Assembly (NCBI GenBank): GCA_965153455.1
Contig: OZ234495.1
Location: forward strand, 1,302,001-1,366,000
Source of the DNA: Sphagnum compactum
Lineage: Eukaryota > Bryophyta > Sphagnopsida > Sphagnales
Length of the DNA stretch: 64,000 nucleotides
Direction: 5' to 3'
Below the pieces are notes generated by a model, which saw only the letters and a list, made by a program, of their open reading frames with translations, searched no databases and was not told the DNA's origin. The translations under genes and the position numbers were made by a program. This document shows, piece after piece, positions 35,576 through 48,395 of this stretch; positions within the stretch are counted from its first letter, which is position 1, and the number at the start of each line of letters is the position of its first letter.

Positions 35576-36844
35576 TGAAGTCAAGTAAAGGAAAAACCCC
35601 ACCCACCAAATGAGGCTCCATGTAGCACTTTACTTACGAAACACAAAAACAAATTCCAAGATACTACTACTTGTGCCCCGACAAAGGGGCATCCAAAGGG
35701 GAGGAGGGGTCCATTACATATTGTGATCCAACTTTGCTCACCATTTAGCAACAACCAACCACTCCTTAATTTGTTGCATTGTGTGCTTCATCATCCAATG
35801 GGTAGGTTGGGGTCTTTCATGAAATGCTTAAGCACGACGACTACTACTAATAGTACATGATTGTGTGTGGGAATGTGTTGCACACTTTGTCGATCATGTA
35901 TAAATTTTACTTACCAACAAAGGTGCTTTCTTTTTCTTCTCACACCATTTGATTACACTCGACTTTTGTTTTGAAATTTTCTCACTATGCATAGAAGACT
36001 TGTAATAGATGAACTCAAACCAATCAAGCCAAATTATTCAATATTTCCCTATTAGTTGGCAAGAGCAACAATCTTGATAATTATTATTTGTTAAATAAAT
36101 TCTAATTTCCTTCCATTGATCCTTGAACAAGAAGAAGGTTTTCAATGGATTCTTCATTTACTCAAAATCTTCATTTGCTTTGACAAACCTTTCTAGTACC
36201 TTGTATGCTATCATCATAGCAATGTGTTTTGTCAAGGTTTTTTTTTAGATTGGCAAGGAGTCGATAATAATTTGTGACTATTGATGGTGACTTTTTCTTA
36301 TGCTTAAATGGTAGAAAAGCTAGTGAATTTGCATGCTTTGAATTTGTTTTATTTCTCAAATGATTGTGCTTTTAAGGTTACCCATTTTGTTTTCCTCTTT
36401 ATTTTCTTCTTCTTTTTTGTTTTGATTTTTTTGTAATTTTTTTTTGACTTTTTGAATTTTGCTTTCATTTGGTTTCGTTGATCTTCACATTTTTTCAATG
36501 TTTTGTTGAACTAGTCAACACCATCAAAACTTGATATGGTAGATCATGGTGTATGTGATTATTTGCTAGGCACTTTTCTTGTCCCTTTCTAGTTTAAAAA
36601 TGTACCAAAAAACAAAAAAGCGAATGTTTTGGTTGCGTGGGTGTCATACAAAAGCAATATGGGCCAAATTTGTCCTACACAAGGATCCAATGTCCATTGA
36701 TATGGGCTTGAGTCATACTTGACATACTCAAAAAGAATATCACAATGTAAAGTATTACAAGTCACAAAATTCAACTATGGATTATGTTCCTTCTATGTTT
36801 TCTATTTTCAATTTGGAATCATCAAACTCCCAACCTCTATCATT
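35576..36844. other. Intergenic, no gene recognised
   Basis: AT-rich, with short open frames only on both strands. No conserved motif or long repeat was seen. Confidence 0.55.
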
Positions 36845-37400
36845 AGCCTAACACAAAAATGGGCACAAATAGCGTGAAGAATAGAAATTTCTAAGAGCCA
36901 ATGAGATTGTTGAACATGTAATTAATATTTTCTTCTTTGGGGAGGGGGATGGGGTGTGAGGATTGGTTAATTCCTTCCCTTGGGAGAATGTGAAGATGCA
37001 ATCACCTCAATGCTACCTCAATGAGGTGAATTGTAGTTGAGTATTGAAGTAGGCAACCATGTCACTAAAGTGAAAACAACCATTTCATTGTACCCCAACG
37101 AGGTGAATGGTAATTAACTAGTGAAAGCAACCACCTCATTGCTACTACATGAGCGAAATGAATGGAACTTGATTGAATTATATGTAGGTTTTTTATATGT
37201 AAGCCTTTTGTTAAAATTGTGTTCTAAGGCCCAACAAGTACCTACATATTGAATAACTTACTTATTGGGTAAAGGAAATCACATACGATAACAATGGGAT
37301 TAGACATCTTGACACAATAAACATATAAGTTAAAGCAATAATTTACCTCTTTGGAATTTCCAGAGAAAGAATATAACCTAAGGAAAACCTCAAAAATATA
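36845..37400. repeat. Dispersed repeat, copy B
   Basis: Second copy of the block at 30690-31135, same orientation: gtgaagaatagaaattt, then ccaatgagatt, then a longer series of acctcaatgaggtgaat-type words. It extends farther to the right than copy A, but the right edge is not defined. Confidence 0.6.
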
Positions 37401-39430
37401 GAAAGACATAAAAATATTAGTGTAAGCATTGTTGCCTCTACTACAACCTTCTCTATCACCTACAAATTACCACCAAGCATCATGGACCTTTGCAAAGTCA
37501 TGCCCATCTTACCAAGGCAATCAATTGCCCTCCCACAAAAAATTCCAAAAGGCTAGAACTTACTTGCACAACTCCTTTTGTCCCAAAAAAACATAAAAAA
37601 ACAACCCGAAACATGCAAGCATTCATTTCCACAAATCTCATTAACATTTCTTTCATAGTCCTACTTGAACCCTTGTCTTCCCCATGCACTTATATTTGTC
37701 CCATATTGTTTAGACATAATTTGAATTGCATGTATATAATTTGTAAAAGGGGTCTAAACAAAATCCCTTGGGTTTTTATTTCAAGGATTGGAAATCCAAA
37801 ATGGTGTTTTTATTGGGAATTGCCCATAGTTCCAAAAAAAAGATTATGAACCAATCAAAGATTCCCATTGCAAAAAAGAAAATTTTGAACTTTTAAAATC
37901 TCCACAACTAATTAATATTAATCACAATAAACTCCCATTACCAATAAGTTATATACGATGTAATAATTTTTTTGGTGACAAAAAGGTTTGAAGATCAAAT
38001 ATCCATTGCATTGTGCAATAATTAGCAAACAAAGGTTCACACTTGTAAGTCTTCTCATTTCTAACAATTCATGAAACGAACTACTACGATGCAAGATTAT
38101 CCACTTGTTCATCATGTAGTTTGGGGAGTGAATGTATTTTCAAATGGGGAAAACAAACCCTCTTTATTCAACCAAATTCGTGAAATAATGGGGGGATGGG
38201 GGGTTCACAAAATGGTTCCCTTTTATTCCAAAAAATGTCATGAAACAACCATGTGTTAACAAAAAAAAATTGCCAAATTGAATTAAACATTGGGGAGTCT
38301 GGTTTTCTTAAATAAGTGGTGTTAATTAGGTATAAGGAGGATAAGGTTATTTAAAGGATAATAAGTTTGAGTTTTAACTTTTGTAAACGCTAAAAAATAA
38401 TCTTTATAAATGTTAATGAATTAGTTATTAGTTACCTTGCTAATTATGTTTATAGTTAGTGGTTCATATTTGAATTAATTCCCATTTTATGTTCGGTAAT
38501 TAGGTTAATTACTAATAAGTTCTACTTATCCTATATAAGGAAATAGTTCCATAATTTTTGTATTTCTATTCATTTGTACATTCTAGGTTTGATGGTTATG
38601 GGAATGCCTAGGGGAAGTAGATGGTTGGGCATACTAGCTAGGAGTTGCATCCTCTTGTGGTCTTAGTGGTGGACTCTTATGGGAATGCCCAAGGAAGGAC
38701 TTGGAGTTATTTCCTTTAGTGGTTGTTATAGTTGGAAGGGGAAATAGACCCCTCCAATGTCAACTCCATATGCCTAACATGCATCTTGTACAAAGGACTC
38801 AAAAGGTTGGAGAACATGATCAATTTGAGTTGATTAACTCCTTTCCCTAATTCCTCTTGGTTATTTTCCTCCTCCAACTCCTATCCATTTTAAAGACATC
38901 TACCTTTGGGCACTACCATCAATACCACCTTCCACATAGAAAAGAGGTACCTCATTAAAATTGTTGTCCACATTATATATGGTGGCTTCTACAAGGATAG
39001 TGGGCTCCCATGGTGAGGGAGGGTTTACCTACCTTCCTAGCTACACCCTTTTACCCTCAATTACAACTATAGGTGACAGGGTTGCTCTTACTTAAGGAGG
39101 TCACTCTTTGTATATTCTAGGAAGCACTTGAGATAAAATGGTATTTTTTTAGTTTGTTATGAAATAATGGCATATTTTGGGTATATTTTAAATATATTAT
39201 AGAATATTTTAAATATATTCTCATAATGAATTATAAACACCCTATTTATATTGAAGTAAATTCTAAATTTACTTATTTTTTCAAGTAATGAAACCTGATC
39301 TCCTTCTAATGAAACCAACACTTTAGTATAATGTCAACCAATTGAACAATTTTCCAAAAATAATAGCCTCTTCCTTCTCGGCAACCAATTCTCCATACCT
39401 AGCTTCAAAAATTGAAACACAACCCCATGA
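37401..39430. other. Intergenic; possible LTR-like stretch near 38290-38760
   Basis: No gene recognised. Around 38525-38545 a TATA-like word (ctatataagg) follows an AT-rich block, and at 38590-38700 the phrase ttatgggaatgcc recurs about 87 bases apart. This resembles an LTR promoter region, but no matching second LTR was found. Confidence 0.35.
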
Positions 39431-40599
39431 ATTTGGTTAATTTCTTTGTTCACTTTTGCTTGGGTGATCGATATTTGGCCATTGTTTTATTGTAGTGCAT
39501 TTGACAAATTTTGAGTTGAATCCCCTACAAAATGGCTTATACCTTTTTGAATATTGTCCATTCATTTTGGTGATGGACCAACCTTCCTTGGACGACTTTA
39601 CCATATGTCCACCAACTTCTTGCAAAACCTCGCCACTCTTGTTTGTGTAAGGTCTAGCTAAACTATATTCAACTCTTTTCTTGATGAATGTATCATTATA
39701 AAAATCACCCCCCATGTGATCTTTACCCTCTTGGCCTTTCACCTAATTTTGTCATCATCAACTTCCTTGAAACCAAAGAGGAAGTTCCCATGCAACTTTA
39801 CCCAAATTAGCCTCCAATGTATCCTTCACAAGCCTACCATACCCACTATAATTACCCACCCAATATCATCCTCCTTTAACCATTTTTTTACCTTCCACAT
39901 GGGCATCATTTTGGGGGCTTGACAAGAGTTATCTGTGGGCTTAGACATAGCTACCTTTTTTTTTCCTTCATTTTTTTTTTTGAGGTTGTTTTCTTCAACT
40001 TGGGTTACTTTTATCCTTCTTTTGTCCTTCAAGCTATTCTTTCACCATAGTGGCTTCCCTCACATCCTCCTTCATAACTTTGATAATTATAAAAAATTTC
40101 ACTTTCCTACATTTGTCAAATTTCTTCCCAACTACCTTCCTATTTTATGTCTTCCCTTCTCATTTATTTTTCTTTGCAATGTTTCCTATTTCTTTTATCT
40201 TCCTTTTTTTTTCTCTCATCATGATGGGTTCCATGATAAAACCAAAGGCACTATCCTCTTTTGAATACCTAACTCATACCTTCCATTTTGGTATGGGCAT
40301 AACCCACCTTCTAGGTTGTTTAACACCCTAAAGAGAGCTAGGGTAAGATCTACCTTATTTGTATTAACCCCATATCCCTAAGAATATTTCCTTCCTTTGG
40401 TTTACATTGGAATTCTCCAATGTGTCACCTACTATCTTGGGATTTGAATTTATTTTTTCAAAGGGTGGTGAAAAGTGGTTTGTTTCCTACAATGGGAAGG
40501 TACCCTACCTTTTATTCCTTTCAATTTTCTCCATCTTGGTTCCCTTCATCCTCCCCATTAAACTTCCCCAAAACTTTATCTTTCTTCTCTTCATCTTAA
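39431..40599 (-). other. Probable 3' part of the decayed gypsy element
   Basis: Sequence downstream of the integrase end on the minus strand, with short open frames (for example 39742-39437 and 40032-39826, Lys-rich) and a pyrimidine-rich plus strand. It fits the spacer between pol and the 3' LTR, but no protein family or LTR could be recognised. Confidence 0.35.
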
Positions 40600-41645
40600 G
40601 AAGTGCCAAAGATTCATTCAAGTTTACTATGCCTTCTTCTCCCTTTGAATTTGATCACAAATCCTTTGGTATTATCATCAAATAGACGGCAAGGTTTCAC
40701 TTTGTTGGCATTAGCCAACATAGGATTGGGCTCAAAATGGTCAATGTTGACCAACAACACCATGTTGTTAAGAAGGCAATAATGTACATGGTGAAGGTTA
40801 AACCACCATTGTTTGAACTTCCTTGGACGCTCCATTTACTTTTTAGGAAACCATCAAACGTAATTTTCAAACTTGGAAGAATTTGGACAATAATGGTTTT
40901 GTAACCACACAACCTTATTCCATTGTTGTATTCTATTGATGTCAATTGCTCCCCATCTAGTTTTAATCAATTCCTTTAATTTCAAAATGTGACTATTTAA
41001 CACCTTCACAAAATCATTGACAATATTACCATCTGATGTGAGCATATGGATGAAATATTCTATGGGCATAAGTGGATGAAGACCATAAACCAACTAAAAA
41101 ATGTGTGTCCTATGATGATCTTGTAAGCTATTCAATAAACGTATAACACAAAGTTGCGATGTTCATCCTAATTGTTTTGTTTCTCATTGACTAATTTGGT
41201 GAGCATGAACCTACTTACCTTGTCAATGGATTCAACTTTCCCATTAACATAAATGTAATATGTGTTAAAAATAATATGGAAAATAAAAAATGGTGCACCA
41301 AGTAAGTAATGGTGTCATTGATAAAAATGTATTCCTTGGTCTATGACTAATGTTAGAAAGCACCCAAACTTGGTCAAAATTCATTAGCACAAAAATTTGG
41401 TGGTAACTACCATTGTGTTGGTTTGAAGAGCCTTAGTTTCCACCCATTTGGTAGCATAATCTGTTGCCACCAATATATATTTCTTGCCAATATATCGGCT
41501 TATGGATTTAATGGGACCAATAAATTTAACCTCATTTTGTAATTGGGTCTAATGATAATGTGGCGACAAACTTAACCATGCTAGTGTTAGTTAAATTATT
41601 TTTTCTTTTAACATTCAGGACAAAAATTGGGCTTCATGTTGCTAC
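40600..41645 (-). pseudogene. Ty3-gypsy integrase and polyprotein C-terminus, decayed
   Basis: On the minus strand the integrase core is recognisable. The first catalytic Asp lies in [18 protein letters not shown] (about 41435-41490). The second lies in LVIDQGIHF (about 41320-41345), where the usual SDQG has become IDQG. A broken HHCC finger end (FCPEC) lies near 41620. The frame resumes at 41093 with VYGLHPLMPIEYF, the conserved stretch downstream of the core, and continues to about 40615 (LLVNIDHFEPNP, then GFVIKFKGRRR). Several stops and frameshifts interrupt it, and no reverse transcriptase was seen. The integrase would have inserted the element's DNA. Inactive. Confidence 0.8.
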
Positions 41646-42819
41646 GCATTACCAGTGACGATGAAATGACCAAAAAAAAAATGGTTTATATATTATGAAA
41701 AATCGCGTCTACCGAAACCACACTACCCTAAACTAAAACTCAAAAAACAACTCGTATACAACTATTGTGCAACTATCCCCTTATAAATATGGTGTATTAA
41801 TAAATAAATTATCATGTCAAAAAATTAGTTAATTGTATTAAGTTGTAAGTAAGTTGAAAATGGATCTTTTATACATTAATTTATACACATTGTACATAGA
41901 TATGTAGTCAACCATATTTGACTTTTTAAAGAATTGCATTATAGTTGCATGTGACAACTACTTTAAAACTATTATAAATGTGTCACTAAAGCAACAACTA
42001 TGTTGTAACTAGTGTACAATGTACATAGATGCGACTATGCCACGTGTCCACATTTCCACCACGCATTATGGGATACATTTGCAACTAGTTTTCAATTATG
42101 ATTCCCATTGATATGATTAGTATGGTCACTAGTGCACCACTATTAAAATATTATTATTCAACTATGTTATGATTATAAAATAACTACTTATAATTTAATA
42201 AGGATACATATTCATCAATTATTTATATCCTCATCATATGTGTTTCATTTTGAGTGATTTAAAATGTTATGGGAACATTATGTCAAGTTATAAAAATCAT
42301 CTTTGAAGTGCAAAGGAAAATGAGTCATGAAAAAATAACAAGAAGAAAATAAGCTTTCCAACTTACAAAAAACGTTTTTAAAAAAAATAAAATTTGAACC
42401 CTTCCTGCTTTTAAACCTCATAGTTTTATTATTTATTATTCATTTAAAATGATTTAAAGTGTTATAGGAACGCCACCTGAAGTTCTACAAAATTATTTTT
42501 GAATTTTAACAACATACAAGGAATTTTGTGGGCATTTGGGAACTGCCATTTATAGCATTTTGTGGTTTATTTTTTGAGTTTTTGACCCCTCTATTTGAGG
42601 GGCCATAACTTCCTCAATTATATTCCATTTTTGACAATTTTTAGTGCACTAGATGCATTAATAAGAGGGGTTCAAGTTTTGTTTACATGCCAAAAACAAT
42701 GGAGCCCCTTCTCTTGGATCTGGCCTACCTTGAATGCTTAACTGTTATAGTTGCAATTCAATTGCAACTAATGAACAACTAAAAGCTTTAACCCATATGA
42801 TTTGTCTTTGAATCCCATG

Positions 42820-43095
42820 TTACAAACTATATAAAGAAACCTTGTTCTTTTATGTTTTCACATTAAAATACATATGCCATTTTGGGATGAGTTGAAAAAA
42901 GCTTAACCTAAAGGCGAAACATAAAATAAAAAATAAAATTTCATGGCTATTATTTAGTGCACTTAGTCTTGTGTTTTCTTACCTACTCACCTACCTATGT
43001 AGGTAGGTAGGTAAGTAGGTCCTAGATAAATATGTAGGTATGTAGGTTTTAAGACCAACCTACTTACCTAACTATGGTTATGTATGACCTACATA
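42820..43095. repeat. TATA-containing dispersed block with (TAGG)n, copy 1
   Basis: A TATA-like word (actatataaa), then tttcacattaa, then gatgag...aaaaagct...aacc, ending in tetranucleotide repeats that alternate between the two strands (cctacctatgtaggtagg). The same series of words in the same order recurs at 46715-47065. The alternating CCTA/TAGG units form small palindromes. Confidence 0.65.
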
Positions 43096-44339
43096 GCTAT
43101 TTAAATAAATTTTTATAGTGTTATTTTAAAAAATTATTATTTTAAATATATATGTATATATAGTATTCAAATTGTGCAAAATACCACCCTAGTTTTTAAT
43201 TCAATGAAATCTTAGAAGCAACTAGAGTGGATAAACATTAAATCAACTAAGTAAATGGGGATTAAACTACATGTTTACATGTGTATGAAATTGGAATGAC
43301 ACAAAAATTCCAAAAAATAATGAAACAAAAATAAAGATATTGAAATATAATTGTTTTGGCATACTAAATGTAAAAAACATGATTATGTACTCACCTTTTG
43401 ACATGTTTGTTCCTTTGTTAATATTTTGAAATAACATTAACATATCCAAATGAAATAACACATATCCACATTTGTGTGAAACTACATGTTTAAATGTGTA
43501 TGAAATTGGAAAGACACAAAGATTGCAAAAACAAATTGAAAGGACACAAAAACTCCAAAAGACATTGAAAAAAATAAAGAGATTTGTTTTTTTTTTGGGA
43601 TATCTTGAGATCCATGAAGACATTTTGAAACATTACAACTTGTAAAATGTTTATTTTTTGAATATTCCAATTTGGAATATCGACCTAAAATAAAATTGTA
43701 GTTTGGAATTGTCTTTTTGTACGACCTACGATTATAGCCCATCCCACTTAAACTAGCTTCAATGAAATTGTCTTCATTAGAATTTGCAAAAATGCATGGT
43801 ATATTTGTGAAAAGTGGGTCACTAATACCATATATGCATCCAAAATTTTCATAATGATGATGTTTGTAGGAGGATGACCACCACCCACTCTTTTGTGTAC
43901 TTTAGTGAAGATACTAGTTACCTCCTTTGAATTTAAACCACTAATAGAAATAAGCCAAAATGTAACCATTCCATTTACGACTACATGTGACTTGTAGTCG
44001 TTTGCGACTAGATTTGGGAACATTTGCAACTACAGGACCATATTTCAACTATTTTGGTCATTCTCACAACTATGATGCAACTTTTAGAAAATTTCATCAT
44101 ATTGGTTGGATCAATTTTACATTTATTTTAATCCATTAATAGGTTGATATGTCTCATTAGTCGTAATAATCACTAAATTAATTGCATCCTAAAGGTATTC
44201 TACAATGACATAGGGGTGTATTTTAATGTATGTACTAAAATTATATATATATATATACGTATGTATATTGGTCATATAATGAATCTCAAAATTAATATTT
44301 GAACTTTGAATTCTTTATTCATCTAAAATTGATATTTCA

Positions 44340-45670
44340 ATTCTACAAACTATTATTTTTATTTTTAAAAAATAAATAGAATTTGAAACTTGATATTTGA
44401 ATCTGAAAATTATTATTTCAATTGTTTAAAAAATTATTTGAATTTCAAATTTTTGATTTGAGTATGATATTTTCAATTTAAATTCAAAAAGGCTTATTGG
44501 AACTAAAATTGATATTGAAGTCTAAATTAATATTTTTGAATCCAAAAAATAGTATTGCATATCAGAAAATTATTAATTGATTATAAAAATGACCATTTTA
44601 ATTTTGAATATTTTACATGAATATGAAAATTTACATTTCGACTCTAGAAATTATGAATCAAATTTTAAATAATTATTTGATTTGAACCTGAAATTTCAAT
44701 TCCAAATTATTATTTTGGATTCTCAAAATTAATACTTCAAGTCTGAAAATTTATTAATTGAGTCTAAAAATGGACATTTCAATTTTGAATCTTGTTATTT
44801 CAATTTGAAAATTGACATTCAATTTTGGAAATTGTTATTTAAATTCAAAAAACTTATTTGATCTAAAAATAACTATTTGAATTCTAAATTATTATTTTCG
44901 AATCTAAAAATTAGTATTTCAATTCAAAAAACTTTATTGAGTCTAAAAATTGACATTTTGATTTAAAATATTTTTATTTGGACTTGAAATTTGATATTTG
45001 AATTCTGAAGTTTAAATTTTTAATTTTAAGAAATTATTTGACATGAAAGTTGAAATTTGAATTCCAAATTATTATTTTGGATTTTCGAAATTAATATTTC
45101 AATTTAGAATTTTTTTAATTGAGTCTTCAAATGGACATTTCAATTTTGAATATTGTTATTTGAATCTCAAAATTCACATTTCAATTCTGGAAATTCTTAT
45201 TTAAATTCAAAAACTTATTTGATCTAAAAATTGATATTTGAATTCTAAATTATTATTTTCGAATCTAAAAATTAGTATTTCAATTCAAAAAGCTTTATTG
45301 AGTCTTAAAACTGACATTTTGATTTCAAATATTTTTATTTAGACTTGAAATTTGATATTTGAATTCTGAAGTTTAAAATTTCAATTTTAAGAAATTATTT
45401 GACCTGAAAGTTGAAATTTGAATTCCAAATTATTATTTTGGAGTTTCAAAATTAATATTTCAATTCAGAAAATTGTTAATTGAGTCTTAAAATGGACATT
45501 TTAATTTTGACTATTATAATTTGAATCTGAAAATTGAAATTCCAATTCTGGAATTTGTTATTTAACTTCAAAAAACTTATTTGATCTAAAGATTTGATAT
45601 TTGAATTCTGAATTATTATGTTGGAATCTTAAATTTATATTTTAATTCAAAAAAATTATTGATTGAGTTT
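44340..45670. repeat. Higher-order tandem repeat: ~361-bp unit built of 25-30 bp subunits
   Basis: The phrase attccaaattattattttgga starts at about 44699, 45060 and 45422 (spacing 361-362). Between these, the same series recurs: gagtct..aatggacattt, aattgacatttcaattctgg, ttatttgatctaaa, gtttaaaattt. Each unit is itself a chain of related words of the form (ga)tatttgaattctgaaa. The array ends directly before the CACTA-like terminus at 45674-45691. No coding capacity. Confidence 0.85.
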
Positions 45671-45694
45671 TAAGGGTTTTTTCTACTAGTGTCA

Positions 45695-46714
45695 TCCATA
45701 ATAAATCACTTTTATAAATAATTAGAAATGATTATGTTTATGAAATCTAAGTTACACTAAATAATTATTGTTACAATATATATTTGTATGTTATATAATC
45801 TATATTCTTATATTAGAATAAATTAATTAATATAATTAATGGGACATTACTCTAAAATCATTGTAATTAGTTCAGATAAGAATTAATTAGTACGGGCATA
45901 ATTATTTTCTCATTGAACATAATTATTCACACTCTGTAATTTATAACTTCAAACCTGAATTAAAAATTTGGAAAAATTACAGTGCAGTTAAAATAATTAT
46001 TTTATTGATTTTAATTTCATGAGCTATTGTATAATATTATTATCAGTTTAATTCTGGGATTAATCATCTACGATAAATATTTTATAGTAATTTTACAGTA
46101 ATTATGAAAATGAATGTTATGTTTAACAAATTATTGTATTTATAGTTAACAATTACCAAGAGAAAAAAATTACTTTACCTATAATAATTTTTACAACAAT
46201 AAATGTAATTATAAAATAAATAATGTAATTAGTTAAATAATAATTTTTCAAAAATTCGTTACTTTCTAATAGTAATTGTTAATTCATTACTTATAATTTT
46301 AACAGAAATATTTGAAATATTTTTACATTAATTATATTATATATAATTCGATCAGATTTTTAAAATAATAAAATATTTTAAAATATTTTGGTTATTTAAT
46401 TATTTAGGAATTATGTATTAATAACTTGTGAGTAATTAACTAGTTTGTTAGATATTAAGAATTTATTACTTATTTAAGTAATTGATAATGAATATTGAAC
46501 ATTTGAAGTGTATAATTTATAATTTAAATATATGTAAACTTAATCATTATTAATTAAATTATTATTTAGTTATCTAGTACTTGAATTGTTTAGAAATCTA
46601 AAAACTAAAAAAGTAAGGCATGAAGAAAGTTTTGGAATTACAACTTAGTTTGTGAGGAAGTTGCAAGTTCAAAACTTATCCCATATTGTTTGTTCTTCAT
46701 TCCTATTTTGAACA
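45695..46714. other. Intergenic, extremely AT-rich
   Basis: Dominated by taat/aatt words, with a visibly lower GC content than neighbouring DNA. No gene, repeat unit or RNA was recognised. It may belong to the same element as its flanks. Confidence 0.5.
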
Positions 46715-47065
46715 CTATATAAACAAGGGGGTGTGGTCATCAAATTTCACATTAAGAAATTTGTGCACATGCGATGAGCTAATCAAAAAGCTCAACCCAA
46801 AACAAAAAAATAAATTATGCACATTTCTAAAATATTTACCTTCCCAACCTACTTATCTACTTAGCTAGGTAGGTACCTAATTTGACCTACTCACCTAGGT
46901 TGACCTATGTACCTACCTACTTAAGTACCTACCTATATGAGTAAGTATTTAACCTAGGAACGTAAAACCTACTTACTTATTTTAAAACCTAAGTAGGTAG
47001 GTTGGTATGTAGCCTAGGTTTGTGGGCAACTATTTATGTACCTACCTTGGTACCTACCAACCTAA
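46715..47065. repeat. TATA-containing dispersed block with (TAGG)n, copy 2
   Basis: Homologous to 42820-43095: cactatataaacaagg, then tttcacattaagaaat, gatgagctaatcaaaaagct, then mixed CCTA/TAGG tetranucleotides from 46850 to 47065. A gccacgtgtc word follows at 47119, also present near 42040. Confidence 0.65.
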
Positions 47066-47186
47066 TATTATTATTTTTATTAAATTATTTTTTAATGCCA
47101 CATGGCATATTTACATTGGGCCACGTGTCATAAAATTTAATCGCAAAGATTAGTCGAAAATACATGTTTTTTTTCTAATGAACCAG

Positions 47187-47338
47187 TTAATGCAACTATT
47201 TGGTTACCAGTTCTTGTAACAAACCAATTTTGTTTTGAACTTGTTAATCAAAATATTAAAGTATTCTTAATCAAAATGCCTTACTCGTTATTAGTTAAAT
47301 AACCTAATTAATATATACACTGAAAAATTGGGTTAACA
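47187..47338 (-). repeat. Truncated 3' LTR of the gag-only element
   Basis: About 152 bp that match 52061-52212, both ending (plus strand) in gggttaaca. Similarity stops abruptly at the word aaccag near 47187; beyond this the DNA reads ttttttttctaatg, which could be a CACTA-like terminus with one transition. So the LTR may have been cut by another insertion or deletion. Confidence 0.8.
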
Positions 47339-47350
47339 TTACCCCCCTTG
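47339..47350 (-). promoter_or_regulatory. Polypurine tract of the gag-only element
   Basis: On the minus strand a purine run (caaggggggtaa) sits directly before the 3' LTR start TGTTAACCC, where the primer for second-strand DNA is expected in LTR elements. Confidence 0.7.
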
Positions 47351-47608
47351 AAATATAGATTTTGTCTTCGAAATCAATCACCACCCATAACCACCTATTT
47401 AACCCCTATAGCTAGATCATCAACAGGTTCACCTATAATATCAACAAGTTCAATCAAAGGAATTGGATGAAGATTTGGTCTCTCCATAACAAGTGTATCT
47501 TTCAGTATTATATTCGGAGTTTTAAAAACTTTAGAGGCATGGGTAACATTATCAATCAACGTAACCTTTACACCTACTCTAATATTTGGTAAAATTAATG
47601 GTACAAGT

Positions 47609-48395
47609 TGTCACAACCCTACTTTGAGAGTGTGTGAGGATGAGACTCACACTCCCGAAATGGGGACTTGGGAGTCCTCAGGGACTCCCAAAACTTCAGA
47701 GTTCGAGTGCAGGGGTCAAAACACCTCGCATTGAGGAGTTCTTGATATCATTGGAAAGCTATTGAAGTTTAAATGTCGAAAATGGGCTTGCATGACCCAT
47801 TTGGACATCTGCAACACAAGTTTTGGCCAACTAAAAGTCGTTAATCGACCCAACCCCGGCGCGTGCAGGTAAAATGCGACACATCGTTGGAAAGCTCTCG
47901 ACGAGAGCTACAACTTTGCTTTAGACCTTGTCCCAATCGGAGGTCTGAGCAAAGAGTTATAGCCTCGCAAAGTTGCAAAAGTTTAAACCGGGACAGTTTC
48001 GGGACTCCTCCGTGGGAGTCCTGGGATAAAAAGTCATTCGGATGTAGGCTCCGCGAAAGGACGCAGAGAATACTATATGGGGGAAGGTGGTGGTTTCCCC
48101 CAAGTCCGGGCCGTGGTGAGTCTTGTGAGTCTTATGAGTCCAGAGTCGCTCGTGGCTTATCCTAGCACTAAAGGTGCTCCAGAAAGTGAACTAACCAACT
48201 TGTTGGTTGGTTTGATACAAATTCGGGTGAGTAACTAAAGCTTGTCACTCTTCCTAGTCCCATCCCGGAGCTTCAACACGCCCTTTTACCCCTTTTAGTG
48301 TGAGAGTTGGGAGCGTGCCCCAAGTTCTTCACAAATCCGCTGTTTGAGTAACTTAGACCCATCTTGGGTCTAACTAAGAACTTGGGAGCGCATCA
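47609..48395. mobile_element. Solo LTR (copy 2), nested in the gag-only element
   Basis: Homologous along its length to 2902-3732, same orientation. Begins TGTCACAACC and ends GCGCATCA. The flanks CAAGT (47604-47608) and CATGT (48396-48400) match in four of five bases, a decayed target duplication. It is much richer in GC than its surroundings and than copy 1, so it is younger. It interrupts the gag-only element, dating it after that insertion. The apparent 100-residue open frame inside it is not a gene. Confidence 0.85.

Larger units (their letters stand above)
41721..45691. mobile_element. Candidate non-autonomous CACTA-type element
   Basis: The right edge reads ggGTTTTTTCTACTAGTG, the inverse of a CACTA terminus (CACTAGTAGAAAAAACCC). 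The left edge at 41721 starts CACTACCCTAAACTAAAAC, which aligns with the right end if about ten bases after CACTA were lost. Flanking triplets are CCA (41718-41720) and TCA (45692-45694), two of three matching the 3-bp duplication expected. Inside the left part, CAACTAT-type words recur in both orientations (41755-42180) like subterminal repeats, and related words (gcgactac) lie at 43975-44090. No transposase was recognised. The left end is the weak point. Confidence 0.45.

Noticed and set aside
47863-48165. 100-codon open frame in a GC-rich patch
   Set aside because: It lies wholly inside the solo LTR; the frame is not preserved in the other copy at 2902-3732, and no protein motif appears.
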